Notes under the pieces: generated by a model
Told to the model about the DNA's origin: nothing
Database searches by the model: none
Seen by the model: only the letters and a program-made list of their open reading frames with translations
Shown: positions 1-10,613 of the stretch, piece by piece
Numbering within the stretch: the first letter of the stretch is position 1
Layout: the number at the start of each line of letters is the position of its first letter
Made by a program: the position numbers and the translations under genes
Assembly (NCBI GenBank): GCA_012522695.1
Contig: JAAYJX010000072.1
Coordinates: forward strand, 1 to 35,916
Direction of reading: 5' to 3'
DNA from: Erysipelotrichia bacterium
GTDB taxonomy: Bacteria; Bacillota_I; Bacilli_A; RFN20; CAG-826
Length of the DNA: 35,916 bases

Positions 1-408
1 AACTAATATCGTTTGCAGACGATTTGGTGTTGCGACAATAATATGTGGGACTAGACTACCCTTCCTAAAAGTCTTATCTTTTTCTATACCGGAAATAAAA
101 AGCTTTGTTTTTAAAAGGGGAAATTCGATATTAAAAGCATTTAAAAAATTAAAAGTTTGTCGAGCAAGTTCACGTGTAGGCGAAATAATTAAAGCCTGAA
201 CGTTTTGATTTTCAAAATCAATTTGTTCAAGCATAGGAATTAAGAAACTATGTGTTTTACCACTACCCGTCTCACTTTGGGCAACGATATTTGCGCCTTT
301 TAAAGCTTTTGGAATAACTTTTTCCTGAATCGGGCTAGGTAGTTCATAACCTTGCCTATTTAAGCTTGTTAGCATCTGATTACTTAAATTAAATCTTTTA
401 AAACTCAT
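1..408 (-). CDS. cshB: DEAD-box RNA helicase, N-terminal part (gene runs off the left edge)
   Basis: Minus-strand reading from ATG at 406-408: MSFKRFNLSNQMLTSLNRQGYELPSPIQEKVIP..AQSETGSGKTHSFLIP..SPTRELARQ..PHIIVATPNRLQ. Q motif, Walker A, PTREL and TPxR motifs. Next to ispH as in B. subtilis. Not in the supplied ORF track. Confidence 0.85.
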   Translation of the reverse strand, partial: MSFKRFNLSNQMLTSLNRQGYELPSPIQEKVIPKALKGANIVAQSETGSGKTHSFLIPMLEQIDFENQNVQALIISPTRELARQTFNFLNAFNIEFPLLKTKLFISGIEKDKTFRKGSLVPHIIVATPNRLQTILV

Positions 409-458
409 CTTTTTAACTCATTGCTAATTATACACGTTTTTCTTTAACTTATGCTATT

Positions 459-1337
459 ATGAAACATATGAATGTTTTCATCAGTAAGCCATTAGGCTAT
501 TGTCACGGTGTCGTTCGGGCGATTGAATTAGTTAAAAAAATCGCTTTTGAACATCCAAAACGACAAGTATATGTTTTAGGACGAATCGTTCATAATCAAG
601 ACGTTATTAATGAACTGGATGAACTAGGCATTATAACACTTGAAAGTAATCATTTAAGTAAAGAACAACTAATTGAAAATTTACCTAGCGATGCAATTTT
701 AATTTTTACAGCGCACGGACATCCACGCCAATTTGAAGAAATTGCCAAAAGAAAAAACTTAACGATTTATGATGCCACGTGTCCGATGGTTCTTTCAACG
801 CATCACCTGATTAAACGTGAATTAAAAAATAATCATCAAATAATTTACATAGGTAAACACTTTCATCCAGAAGCCGAAGCGGCTTTATCGCTTAATAAAA
901 ACGTTTTTTTAATTGAAGAATTTTCTGACTTAGAAACATTAAATATTACTGATGAAAGTCCATATATTATTAATCAAACGACACTTTCTTACTTAGAATT
1001 AAATTTACTTCATGAAAAGTTAAAAAAAGTTTTTCCCAAAGCGCGTTTTGCTAATGAAATATGTAACGCAACACGCCTAAGACAAGAAGGCGTTTTTACA
1101 TTACCGAGTTACTTAAAATTAGTTTATGTCGTTGGTGATCAAAAAAGTAGTAATACTAACTCGTTAGTAAAAGTTGCCAAAAGCTATTTAAAAGAAGCTA
1201 AAGTACTACGTATTTTAAATGTCAAAGAAATTAATCCCACTCATTTAAAAGGTTTAAAAGATGTTGGTGTTATTTCAAGTGCTTCAACACCATTAGAAGT
1301 CGTTCAGGAAGTTATTAATTTTCTTAATTTGCAGTAA
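459..1337 (+). CDS. ispH: 4-hydroxy-3-methylbut-2-enyl diphosphate reductase (LytB/IspH)
   Basis: GYCHGVVRAIELV, TAHGHP, DATCPMV, GKHFHPEAEA and SASTPLEVVQEV motifs of IspH. Confidence 0.93.
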   Translation: MKHMNVFISKPLGYCHGVVRAIELVKKIAFEHPKRQVYVLGRIVHNQDVINELDELGIITLESNHLSKEQLIENLPSDAILIFTAHGHPRQFEEIAKRKNLTIYDATCPMVLSTHHLIKRELKNNHQIIYIGKHFHPEAEAALSLNKNVFLIEEFSDLETLNITDESPYIINQTTLSYLELNLLHEKLKKVFPKARFANEICNATRLRQEGVFTLPSYLKLVYVVGDQKSSNTNSLVKVAKSYLKEAKVLRILNVKEINPTHLKGLKDVGVISSASTPLEVVQEVINFLNLQ

Positions 1338-2106
1338 TTAATTGAGGTGGAACCTCATGTTTTATAACGATAATATTTAAGTCTTTATTAATTTCAAGTA
1401 ATATTTCTTTCATTCTTATTAAGAAAATATTTTCAATTTCATGTGGTAAATCTAAATAATTATATTTTTTAGCAATAACATCACGACGAACATGATGAGG
1501 GGCATCACCACTAATATAAAGGTCATAACCTTCTAATCTTGCAACATCAAAATAGCGAGAACCCCCGCCTCCAATAATCGCAACACTTTTAATCATATCT
1601 TTACCGGCTTTTGTTAATAATCCATAGGGCACGTCTAATAATTCGGCTGCTAATTTACTAAATTCATAGACGTCAATTGGTTTTGCCACTTCCCCTCCTC
1701 GTGCCATTGGCATATTTTCTAGAGGTTTAATGTTTTCTAATAAAAGAGCTTCGGCTAAGGCGTCATTCATCCCGCGATGTCCTGTATCAAAATTAGTATG
1801 CATACTATAAACAGGAATATCTAAAGCATCAATTTCTTCAGTTAAGCGTTTTTTATTTTCATCGCTTTTAAAAGTGCGATAACGAGTTTGATATAAAAAA
1901 GGATGATGCGTTAAAATTAAATCGATGTTTTGCATTTGTTTTGCTTTAATGTAACTCATTACTTGATCATCAAAATCTAAACACAAAACAATTGTTTTTG
2001 TTTCTTTTTTTAATTTACCAGTCATTAAACCAACACGATCGCCTGGGCTTTTAAGACGTTTAGGAAAATATTTGGCAAGTTTTCTAAGTAAGGTATTTGT
2101 TTGCAT
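1324..2106 (-). CDS. Nif3-like dinuclear metal centre hexameric protein (YqfO family)
   Basis: LTHHPFLY, HTNFD, GGGGSRYFDVA and SGDAPHH motifs; downstream of trmK as in Firmicutes. Confidence 0.9.
   Translation of the reverse strand: MQTNTLLRKLAKYFPKRLKSPGDRVGLMTGKLKKETKTIVLCLDFDDQVMSYIKAKQMQNIDLILTHHPFLYQTRYRTFKSDENKKRLTEEIDALDIPVYSMHTNFDTGHRGMNDALAEALLLENIKPLENMPMARGGEVAKPIDVYEFSKLAAELLDVPYGLLTKAGKDMIKSVAIIGGGGSRYFDVARLEGYDLYISGDAPHHVRRDVIAKKYNYLDLPHEIENIFLIRMKEILLEINKDLNIIVIKHEVPPQLITAN
1341..1366 (+). terminator. Candidate Rho-independent terminator for ispH, inside the 3' end of the convergent nif3-like CDS
   Basis: TGAGGT-gga-ACCTCA perfect 6-bp stem (1343-1357) followed by tgTTTTat. 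Confidence 0.55.
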
Positions 2107-2752
2107 AAGGTAATAATTCCTTTCTCTCTTTTAAGAGTAATTGTTTATTTTTTTGTGGTAAATCTTTTTTTAATAATTGCTCAATTTTAATTATTCGCTT
2201 TTTAGCAAAAAAAGGGAAAAGTGAACTTTTGCTTATATAAGGACCATAGTTAATTTCAAAAGATGAATATTTAATTTCCTTTTTTGTTTTTTGATACAAA
2301 CTAATTTCGTAAAATTGATTTTTTTCATAAATTAATATTTCATCTTCAATTTGAAATTGATTCTTACTTAAAAACATTCGAACAGAAGGAATCAAAGTAT
2401 GAGGATCGCAAATAATGAATTGAACATTTTTTAAATTTTCTTTACCATTTTCTAAAATATTAATAATGTTTTCTCCACCCATCCCTGCTAAAACAAGACA
2501 ATTAACATCACTTGCTAAATTTAAAAGCCCATCACTTAAAATCGGAATGAGATTTTGCCAATAAAAAGGTTTTAAAGCACGTTTTAAAATATTAAAAGGC
2601 CCAACTTTATTTTCAACGCCATAACCTTTTTGGATAAGATTATTTTTAGCTAAATAAATTAAAACTAAACCATGGTCACTACCAATATCAGCGACAATAC
2701 TATTTTTTGGGACGAGCTCGGCAATTGCTAAAAGCCGTTTACTAAGTTTCAT
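2084..2752 (-). CDS. trmK: tRNA (adenine(22)-N(1))-methyltransferase TrmK
   Basis: RLLAIAELVPKNSIVADIGSDHGLVLIYLAK SAM motif; LVLAGMGGENI; adjacent to rpoD. Confidence 0.9.
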   Translation of the reverse strand: MKLSKRLLAIAELVPKNSIVADIGSDHGLVLIYLAKNNLIQKGYGVENKVGPFNILKRALKPFYWQNLIPILSDGLLNLASDVNCLVLAGMGGENIINILENGKENLKNVQFIICDPHTLIPSVRMFLSKNQFQIEDEILIYEKNQFYEISLYQKTKKEIKYSSFEINYGPYISKSSLFPFFAKKRIIKIEQLLKKDLPQKNKQLLLKERKELLPYANKYLT

Positions 2753-2777
2753 TTTTTTAAACTACTTAATTAAAAAG

Positions 2778-4055
2778 TTAATTTCTTGTGCCGCGGAAAT
2801 CGCCGAGTTTTTTTGCACGTGAAGGATGACGAAGTTTACGAATTGCTTTGGCTTCAATTTGTCGAATTCTTTCACGCGTGACACCGAATTCACGTCCAAC
2901 TTCCTCAAGCGTTTTTGGTTTATTATCGTCTAAGCCATAACGAAGACGCAAGACGCGTTCTTCACGATCAGTTAAATCATTTAAGACTTCATAAAGTTGA
3001 TCTTTAAGGTGTGAACGTTCAGCGTATTCAACAGGTGTTAATGTGTCTTTATCTTCGATAAAATCGCCTAAATGTGAATCTTCTTCTTCACCAATTGGTG
3101 TTTCTAGTGAAACTGTATCAAGGGCAATCCGTTGAATTTTACGAATGTCTTCAGCTTTTAAGTCACTATCTAATTCAGCGGCAATTTCTTCTGCCGTTGC
3201 ATCACGTCCTAAACTTTGTAACAGCTTACGTTGAGCACGTTTAATTTTATTAATTGTCTCGACCATATGAACAGGAATGCGTATCGTTCGAGCTTGATCA
3301 GAAATTGCCCGGCTAATTGACTGACGAATCCACCATGTCGCATAAGTTGAAAACTTAAAGCCCTTTGTATAATCAAATTTTTCAACAGCTTTAATTAAGC
3401 CGATGTTACCTTCTTGAATCAAATCTAAAAAGTCCATTGATTTTGAGCGACTAAATTTTTTAGCCATATTAATAACTAAACGCAAGTTTGCTTCAATAAG
3501 TTGGTTTTTAGCGTCCATATCACCTTCAAGAATTCTTTTAGCAAGTTCAACTTCTTCATCACCTACTAATAAATCAACACGGCCAATGTCACTAAGGTAA
3601 AGTTTAACGTGATCAGTTGATTTTACTTCACCAATATTAAATTTAGCAATTTCTTCTTCTTTTTCTTCCTCTTCTTCTTCCTCCTCCTCATCATCAACTA
3701 AATCATCATCTAAATCTAATTCCTCTAAATTAATATCGCTATCGCCGCGTGTTAATTTTGAAGCTAATTCTTCGATTTTTTTTGCTTCTTCTTCTTCGCT
3801 TTCAACTAAATCATCATCGATTAGTTCAAGACCAGCATTTTTAAGATAAAGAAGTAAATCATTAAAATCATCATCTTCTAAATCTAAATGAGCCGTAGCC
3901 TCAACAACTTCATCATGATAAATATAACCTTCTTTTTTATGTTTTTTAACAAGACGTTTTTTAATACTTTCAAATGTTTCGTATTCATCAACGTCAATTA
4001 TTTCAACAATATCTTCATCACGTTCTAATTTTTTTTCTTTTTTTACCTTTGCCAT
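2778..4055 (-). CDS. rpoD: RNA polymerase primary sigma factor RpoD/SigA
   Basis: Region 2 ([41 protein letters not shown]) and region 4 ([32 protein letters not shown]); acidic region after region 1.1. Confidence 0.98.
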   Translation of the reverse strand: MAKVKKEKKLERDEDIVEIIDVDEYETFESIKKRLVKKHKKEGYIYHDEVVEATAHLDLEDDDFNDLLLYLKNAGLELIDDDLVESEEEEAKKIEELASKLTRGDSDINLEELDLDDDLVDDEEEEEEEEEKEEEIAKFNIGEVKSTDHVKLYLSDIGRVDLLVGDEEVELAKRILEGDMDAKNQLIEANLRLVINMAKKFSRSKSMDFLDLIQEGNIGLIKAVEKFDYTKGFKFSTYATWWIRQSISRAISDQARTIRIPVHMVETINKIKRAQRKLLQSLGRDATAEEIAAELDSDLKAEDIRKIQRIALDTVSLETPIGEEEDSHLGDFIEDKDTLTPVEYAERSHLKDQLYEVLNDLTDREERVLRLRYGLDDNKPKTLEEVGREFGVTRERIRQIEAKAIRKLRHPSRAKKLGDFRGTRN

Positions 4056-4057
4056 AA

Positions 4058-5854
4058 TTATTTTTTTCCTTTCCGTAATTTGCGGTTATAATCGTCAATA
4101 ATCCGAGCTTTTTCAGTTTCGCTTTTACCAATTAACGATTTTTCTAATTTTTCCTTTTCATGTAATTTCGTTTTTTCTTCATTCATCGTCTTTTTTAAAT
4201 CACTTAAAATATCATCATTAACAGGCGGGACTGTAAATTTAACAGCAAATGAAGATATTTCATTAATAACTTCTTCTTTATTTGCAACATCCTTTAAAGA
4301 AATATCATTAATAAGTTGAGAAACATTAAGTGTTTCATGGTTATTTAAAAAATCGATAATATATAAAGCAATATGCCGATATATTTCAAAATAGAAAAAC
4401 TTTACTTCTTCTTCATAAAAAGAAACACTGTCTTTATCTTGAAACATATAATAAAGCATTGTTTTTTCAGCATTTTGTAAACGCCTTAAATCTTGACGAT
4501 AAGTTTTAAATTGCATTTCTGGTAAATTTAAAATAAGTGTTTGCTCATCAACGTCTTTTGTCCGAGCTTCTTCAATAAATTTAGCAAGAGCCTTTGGCTC
4601 AAAACGTGTAACTTTTGCTAATTTAAATAAACGATTATCTAATTCTAAACCTTTATTTAGTTTTAAAAGCATCGGTAAAAAATGTTTAATAACTTTATGT
4701 CGATCACTTGTTGAGCCTAAAGGCTGAATTGTTTCATAATAATTAAGAGCAAAATCAAACGGATCAACTAAAGTATTTAAATGAAGTTTTAATTCATCCT
4801 CACCTTTATCTTTTAAAATTTCATCAGGATCTAATTTGTTATTAGGTGTTAAAACAAGACGATAATTAATTTTTTCTTTATCAAGAAGTGGCATCGCACG
4901 CATCATGGCCATTTGCCCAGCATTATCGCTATCTAAACATAAACGCACTTCAACGTTTAAAGGACGTAATAAAGTTGCATGTTCTTTAGTTAAAGCTGTA
5001 CCCATAATCGCAACGACTGATTTAAAGTTAATCTTATAAAGAGCGATAACGTCTAAAAAGCCTTCAACAATATAAACATAATTATCGTTTTTAGCTGTTA
5101 GTTTAGCGTTATGTAAGTTATATAAAAGAGTGCTTTTATGAAAAACTGATGATTCTGGCGAGTTAACGTATTTTGGCCCATCATCTAATTCATTAAATTT
5201 ACGCGCACTAAAACCAACAACTCGCCCTTCTTCATCACTTAAAGGAAAAATTAGACGTCCAGCGTTTGGATCAGACGTCCCACTTGCGCGCGTCAAAGCT
5301 ATACCGGCTTTTTCAATTGTTTTTAAACTATGACCTTTTTGTTGTAAGAAATTAATCGTTGCCGCGCCATCTTTTAAAGCATAGCCAAGACGGAAAAATC
5401 TTTGTTCTTCATTATTAATATCTCGGCTTTCTAAATATCGGCGCGCCTCTTCACCTTCTAATGATGTTAAAGCGTATTCATAATATGCCGTTAAGTCTTC
5501 AAGACAATTATAAATTAAAGAAGTTTCTTCACTAACGGCCCTTGTTGTCACAGGAGCAAGCAAACGCGAATCATGAATTCCACTTATTTCGGCCGCTTTT
5601 CTTAAAGCTTGCATAAAAGGGATTCTTTCGTACTTTTCAATAAAGTTAATTGCTGTTCCTCCAACGCCACAAACAAAACATTTAAAAATTTGTTTTTCTC
5701 TTGAAATCATTAGTGAAGGATTTTTATCATCATGAAAAGGACAAAGAGCAACATAATTGCGACCTTTTTGTAAAACATTAATATAACTTGAAATAACGTT
5801 AACGACGTCAACTTGTTTCGTAATATCATTAATTAAAGTCAAATAATCACTCAT
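4058..5854 (-). CDS. dnaG: DNA primase
   Basis: Zinc-binding [29 protein letters not shown]; Toprim [13 protein letters not shown] and [10 protein letters not shown]; immediately upstream of rpoD. Confidence 0.97.
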   Translation of the reverse strand: MSDYLTLINDITKQVDVVNVISSYINVLQKGRNYVALCPFHDDKNPSLMISREKQIFKCFVCGVGGTAINFIEKYERIPFMQALRKAAEISGIHDSRLLAPVTTRAVSEETSLIYNCLEDLTAYYEYALTSLEGEEARRYLESRDINNEEQRFFRLGYALKDGAATINFLQQKGHSLKTIEKAGIALTRASGTSDPNAGRLIFPLSDEEGRVVGFSARKFNELDDGPKYVNSPESSVFHKSTLLYNLHNAKLTAKNDNYVYIVEGFLDVIALYKINFKSVVAIMGTALTKEHATLLRPLNVEVRLCLDSDNAGQMAMMRAMPLLDKEKINYRLVLTPNNKLDPDEILKDKGEDELKLHLNTLVDPFDFALNYYETIQPLGSTSDRHKVIKHFLPMLLKLNKGLELDNRLFKLAKVTRFEPKALAKFIEEARTKDVDEQTLILNLPEMQFKTYRQDLRRLQNAEKTMLYYMFQDKDSVSFYEEEVKFFYFEIYRHIALYIIDFLNNHETLNVSQLINDISLKDVANKEEVINEISSFAVKFTVPPVNDDILSDLKKTMNEEKTKLHEKEKLEKSLIGKSETEKARIIDDYNRKLRKGKK

Positions 5855-5897
5855 TAAAGAACCCTTTCTATTATACTAATAAACTACTAAAATATTA

Positions 5898-7265
5898 CTA
5901 ATAAAATAATTTTACCTTTAGGTAATTAACTATTTCAGTAATCGGTAAACGGATTTGTTTCATTGAATCTCGTTCTCTTATTGTTACAGATTGATCACTA
6001 CTAGTTTCAAAATCAATTGTAACGGCAAAAGGTGTACCGATTGCGTCTTGCCGACGATAGCGACGCCCTATACTACCACTTTCATCATAAGTAACTTGGA
6101 AATGCTTGTTCAATATGTGAACAATTTCTAAAGCTTTTTCATTAAGCTGTTTACTAAGAGGTAAAATAGCAACTTTATAAGGCGCTAAAGCGGGATGCAA
6201 TTTCATCACTAATCTTGTATCTTTTTCTAACGTTTCTTCTAAAAAAGCATCACACATTAATGCGAGCATTAAACGATCAACACCAAACGAAGGTTCAACA
6301 CAATATGGGATATAAGTTTCTTTTGTTTCAGGATCTAAATAATCAAAGTTTTCACCACTAAATTCACTATGTCTTTTTAAATCGTAGTCAGTGCGATTAG
6401 CAATACCTAATAATTCACCCCAGCCAAAAGGAAAATAATATTCAATATCCGTCGTTTCTTTTGAATAAAAAGATAATTCATTTGCTGAGTGGTCGCGATA
6501 TCTTAGATTTTCTTCTTTTAAGTTTAAGCTTTTTAAAAAATTTAAACAAAATGTTTTCCAGTAGGAAAACCACTCTTCATCTGTACCAGGTTGACAAAAG
6601 AACTCTAATTCAGCTTGTTCAAATTCCCTTGTCCGAAAAATAAAGTTACCGGGTGTAATTTCATTACGAAAGCTTTTACCAATATTACAAACACCTAAAG
6701 GTAGTTTACGTCTTGATGTTCGCAAAATATTTTTAAAGTTAACAAAAATACCTTGGGCAGTTTCTGGACGTAAGTAAATCAAAGATTTATTATCCTCAAT
6801 AACGCCTGTATGTGTTTTAAACATCATATTAAATTGGCGAGAATTCGTAAAATCATTACTACCACATACCGGACAAGTAATTTTATGCTCAACAATTATT
6901 TGATCCATTTCTTCATTAGATAAACCTAAAACATCAATGTCTGGTCGTTTTTTATTAATTAATTCATCAGCACGAAAACGGCTCCGACATTTTTTACAAT
7001 CAACTAAGGGATCATTAAAAGTTGCGACGTGGCCAGTTGCTTCCCAAACGCGTGAATTCATTAAAATAGCCGCGTCAACACCAACATTAGTTGGTGATTC
7101 TTGGACAAACTTTTTCCACCACATTCTTTTTAAATTATTTTTTAATTCAGCACCTAAAGGACCATAGTCCCAAGTATTAGCTAAACCACCGTATATTTCT
7201 GAACCTTGATAAACGTATCCAGACGTAATTAAATGATTAACGATTGTTTCGAATTTGTATTTCAT
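5898..7265 (-). CDS. glyQS: Glycyl-tRNA synthetase (single-chain alpha2 type)
   Basis: [71 protein letters not shown]. Start set at MKYKFETIV because AGGAGATCCT precedes ATG 7265; the listed ATG at 7292 sits at the expected transcription start. Confidence 0.95.
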   Translation of the reverse strand: MKYKFETIVNHLITSGYVYQGSEIYGGLANTWDYGPLGAELKNNLKRMWWKKFVQESPTNVGVDAAILMNSRVWEATGHVATFNDPLVDCKKCRSRFRADELINKKRPDIDVLGLSNEEMDQIIVEHKITCPVCGSNDFTNSRQFNMMFKTHTGVIEDNKSLIYLRPETAQGIFVNFKNILRTSRRKLPLGVCNIGKSFRNEITPGNFIFRTREFEQAELEFFCQPGTDEEWFSYWKTFCLNFLKSLNLKEENLRYRDHSANELSFYSKETTDIEYYFPFGWGELLGIANRTDYDLKRHSEFSGENFDYLDPETKETYIPYCVEPSFGVDRLMLALMCDAFLEETLEKDTRLVMKLHPALAPYKVAILPLSKQLNEKALEIVHILNKHFQVTYDESGSIGRRYRRQDAIGTPFAVTIDFETSSDQSVTIRERDSMKQIRLPITEIVNYLKVKLFY

Positions 7266-7299
7266 AGGATCTCCTGTATTCTTTTGCGACAACCTAACT

Positions 7300-7328
7300 A
7301 TTATATAAAAAAAGATATAGCTTGTCTA
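7300..7328 (-). promoter_or_regulatory. Candidate sigma-A promoter for glyQS (-35 TAGACA, 17 bp, -10 TATAAT)
   Basis: Minus strand TAGACA-AGCTATATCTTTTTTTA-TATAAT, just upstream of the glyQS SD. Confidence 0.65.
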
Positions 7329-7348
7329 TACATTATGAGTGTAGTATC

Positions 7349-8068
7349 TTAAAAAGTTTCGTTAATTAGTTTTAAACTTTTTAAATAAGTACCAGCATTA
7401 TCACTTAAGTACATACTTAACTCTTTTAAAATTTCTAAACATTCTTCATCTAAAAACGCAACTCTGTTCATATCTTTTACTTGTGCTAAAAAGATTTGTC
7501 GATAAATATTAATTTTTCTTTCATTTGCATAAGCGTGTTTTAAAGGGTCAAAGGCATCTTTACTAATAAGACCTCCATCAATTAATGAAATCGCGCAAAT
7601 TTCGCTTGTTTGTCCACTAATAACGCATTTATTTACTTCTAAAGAGAGACCAATAACTTTTAAAACGTTGGCAAAGTAAATTAAAGCAATCGTTAAGGGA
7701 TGAAAATCTTCGTTTAAAAGAATGAAAGATTGTTCTAAAAAAGGATATATATTAGTTACTTCTTCATTTGTAATAACTTTATTTGTTAATTCACCAATTA
7801 AAGATAAAACGAGCAGGCTTTCTAATTTTGCTTTTGCGTGTTCATAACTTTCTAAAACAATTCCTGTTCTTAAAGAATACCCTTCTTTACCTCTACTTAT
7901 TTGTAATTGGCTTTTTGTAAAAGGTTGAATACTTGCTTTATTTTTACTTGAAACTTTTAAAACACCGCGCGCTAAAAAAGAATAAATTTTATCTAGTGTT
8001 ACTACACTAATCATCGCGTCGTTTTCTTTAAATTGAGTAAAGCGCGTTATTAAACCAACAATTTCCAT
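7349..8068 (-). CDS. recO: DNA repair protein RecO
   Basis: N-terminal OB-fold pattern (VGLITRFTQFKENDAMISVVTLDKIYSFLARGV..K) and synteny era-recO-glyQS. Confidence 0.88.
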   Translation of the reverse strand: MEIVGLITRFTQFKENDAMISVVTLDKIYSFLARGVLKVSSKNKASIQPFTKSQLQISRGKEGYSLRTGIVLESYEHAKAKLESLLVLSLIGELTNKVITNEEVTNIYPFLEQSFILLNEDFHPLTIALIYFANVLKVIGLSLEVNKCVISGQTSEICAISLIDGGLISKDAFDPLKHAYANERKINIYRQIFLAQVKDMNRVAFLDEECLEILKELSMYLSDNAGTYLKSLKLINETF

Positions 8069-8943
8069 TAATAATATCCGTATTCTTTTAAAAGCCGAGG
8101 ATTATTAAACCAATCCTTTTTAACAATAACGTGAAGTGTTAAGTGCACTCTTTCTTTTAATCTTTTTTCAAGGAGTAAACGCGCATTTGTGCCAATTTGT
8201 TTCAGACGCTTTCCTTCTTTACCAATTACGATGGCTTTATGTGAGGGCTTTTCAACAATTATTAAAGCTTCAATCACAACGGCTTTAGCTTTTTTTGTAT
8301 ATTTTTCAATAATAACAGCGAGTTGATGAGGAATTTCTTCTCTTAATTGTAATAAAGCTTGTTGACGAACAATTTCTTTTGCAAAGAAAAATTCATCACG
8401 ATCTGTTTCGCTCCCTAAAGGATAAAATGGTAATCCTTCAACTAAATGCTTTTTAATTTCTTCTAATAATTCATTAACGTTAAAAAGGCGAATCGCACTC
8501 ATTTCGAGAAGTGTATAAGGAAAAGATAAATGTTTTTGATATTCTTCTTTTAATTTCATAACTTGTGTAATCGTTACTAAATCAATTTTATTTAAAACGA
8601 TAATTAAAGGAGTTTTTGGATCTAGTTTACCAAGTAAAAACCGGTCTCCCTCTCCAAATCTTTTGCTTGCATCAACGACCAAAACAATAACTTCAACTTC
8701 GCTCAAACTAGCAAAAGCGCTTTTATTCATTACTTTACCTAGTTCATGATGAGGTTTATGAACGCCGGGAGTATCAATAAAAACTATTTGTGAATGCTCA
8801 TCTTCATATAATCCACGCAAATTTTCTCTTGTTGTTTGTGGTTTATCAGTAACAATTGCTAAAGACTTATTTAATAATGCGTTTAAAATTGTTGATTTAC
8901 CAACATTTGATCGACCAATAATTGTTACAAAACCGACCTTCAT
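8068..8943 (-). CDS. era: GTPase Era
   Basis: GRSNVGKST, DTPGVHKPHHELG, NKID, C-terminal KH domain (VIGKEGKRLKQIGTNAR). Confidence 0.97.
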   Translation of the reverse strand: MKVGFVTIIGRSNVGKSTILNALLNKSLAIVTDKPQTTRENLRGLYEDEHSQIVFIDTPGVHKPHHELGKVMNKSAFASLSEVEVIVLVVDASKRFGEGDRFLLGKLDPKTPLIIVLNKIDLVTITQVMKLKEEYQKHLSFPYTLLEMSAIRLFNVNELLEEIKKHLVEGLPFYPLGSETDRDEFFFAKEIVRQQALLQLREEIPHQLAVIIEKYTKKAKAVVIEALIIVEKPSHKAIVIGKEGKRLKQIGTNARLLLEKRLKERVHLTLHVIVKKDWFNNPRLLKEYGYY

Positions 8944-9342
8944 TTATAAATCACTACTATCAAAAGCAAACGGTAAAAGTTCTTCAATTGAAGTTTCACG
9001 TATATCACCTAGAAGGTTTGCTAAATAAATCGGCGCATCAAGAGGAAATAATTCACTTAAAACTTGTCGACACGCCCCACAAGGGCTAATTGGCATTTCT
9101 GTATCGCCAACGACAGCCAAGGCAACAAAATCGACTTTTGTCTTACCTTCCATATGTGCATAATAAATGGCATTTCTTTCCGCACACATACTAAGTGGAT
9201 AAGAAGCATTTTCAATATTAGCGCCTAAATAAATTGAGCCATCTTTACAAAGTAAAGCTGCGCCAACGGCAAAGCGTGAATAAGGCGAATAAGATAACTC
9301 ACGCGCTTTAAGGGCGATTTCAATTAAATCATGTTTTTTCAT
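8944..9342 (-). CDS. cdd: Cytidine deaminase
   Basis: YSPYSRFAVGAAL, NIENASYPLSMCAERNAI, SPCGACRQVLSEL. Confidence 0.96.
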   Translation of the reverse strand: MKKHDLIEIALKARELSYSPYSRFAVGAALLCKDGSIYLGANIENASYPLSMCAERNAIYYAHMEGKTKVDFVALAVVGDTEMPISPCGACRQVLSELFPLDAPIYLANLLGDIRETSIEELLPFAFDSSDL

Positions 9343-9796
9343 TTTTTTCTCCTTTTTCTAAAAGAGTCTTTTGGATTGCAAACATTTCTTTTTCTTCTTC
9401 TTTTGTATAATGATCATAACCTAATAAATGTAAAAAGCCATGAATAAATAAAAGTCTCATTTCATGAGCAAGAGAATAATTATTATTCGTAGCTTCTTTT
9501 GAAGCTTCTTCATGACTTATAATAATTTCTCCTAAATGAATAATATCATTCGTCTTAGTTAATGAATCTAACTGTGCTTTTTCATAAAAAGGAAAACTTA
9601 AAACATCAGTCGTTTCATTAATTTGCCGATATTTTTTATTTAACTCTTGCATTTGTGAGTTATCGACAATCGCTACATCAACAACAAAATGATGTTTAAG
9701 GTCTAAAAGTTGTTCAATTTTTAATGCTAGGTCTTTAAACACTTGGCGAAAACGACAAAATGTTTTTGGGCCTTTATTTAAAAATGAAATGTCCAT
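9329..9796 (-). CDS. ybeY: Endoribonuclease YbeY (rRNA maturation)
   Basis: TDVLSFPF and HGFLHLLGYDH zinc motif; ends at TGA inside the cdd start region. Confidence 0.95.
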   Translation of the reverse strand: MDISFLNKGPKTFCRFRQVFKDLALKIEQLLDLKHHFVVDVAIVDNSQMQELNKKYRQINETTDVLSFPFYEKAQLDSLTKTNDIIHLGEIIISHEEASKEATNNNYSLAHEMRLLFIHGFLHLLGYDHYTKEEEKEMFAIQKTLLEKGEKNEKT

Positions 9797-9860
9797 GCAC
9801 TCCTCCTAACAAATTATTTTAACACATTTTATATTGTTAAATATATTAGTCCTCTATTTA

Positions 9861-10430
9861 CTAACGTGTAGCGACTAAAATAATATTAAAAATTGTTGTA
9901 AAGGTAATAATAACCGATAGCGAAACTAATAACGGTATTTTTACGATTTTTGTTATTAATTTATTTTTAATTGTTCTTATTAAGCCAAAAAGTGAAAGAA
10001 GTAAAATAATCGATGACGTAACATAAAAAATAATTGAATAATCTTCCAACATTAATATTGAATGCATATGCCAATCTTTAGCTAGAACTGCATATTTTAA
10101 TAAACTAGAATCGATATTTATTTCTTCAAATTCAATAAGCCCATTGAATGTGACACCATTTTTTGAAATAAAAAGCGTATTTTGATCTTCAAAGGTTAAT
10201 CTAATAACGACATCATCACCTTCAATTTGAATTATTAGGTTATTATCGTCATCTTCAATAATTTCAATTTTTTGACCATTTTTTGAAACAAGAACACTAT
10301 CGTTAGGATATCCATAAAACTTTTGGTTATCATATGTGATAAAAGGAGTTTTTGGATAAACGAGATATCCGCCTGCAATAACTAAAAGGGCAGCAATAAC
10401 TAAACTAAGCCAATATTTTACAAATTTCAT
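9861..10430 (-). CDS. Uncharacterised membrane protein (N-terminal TM, extracytoplasmic domain, two C-terminal TMs)
   Basis: Complete ORF; hydrophobic segments WLSLVIAALLVIAGGYLVY, IIFYVTSSIILLLSLFGLI, IPLLVSLSVIITFTTIFNIILV. No recognised family. Confidence 0.7.
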   Translation of the reverse strand: MKFVKYWLSLVIAALLVIAGGYLVYPKTPFITYDNQKFYGYPNDSVLVSKNGQKIEIIEDDDNNLIIQIEGDDVVIRLTFEDQNTLFISKNGVTFNGLIEFEEINIDSSLLKYAVLAKDWHMHSILMLEDYSIIFYVTSSIILLLSLFGLIRTIKNKLITKIVKIPLLVSLSVIITFTTIFNIILVATR

Positions 10431-10613
10431 TTTTTTCTTTCATTAGTATACTCTATTTTTTTAAATTTTTTATTTTTTATTTAATTCGAGTCGAAAAAGT
10501 ATTTAAGTAGTCACGATGGTGATGAGCCAAGGTCCAATTCAAACGATTTTGCAATAAAAAAGAAGAAATTTTTATCGAAAATATGTTATGTTATTAGTAA
10601 AAGATAGGAAAAT

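Noticed and set aside
6461-7167. Two plus-strand ORFs (60 and 76 aa) antisense to glyQS
   Set aside because: Shadow ORFs inside a conserved synthetase.
7266-7348. Possible T-box leader for glyQS
   Set aside because: Leader after the predicted promoter is about 30 nt; no room for specifier loop or T-box motif.
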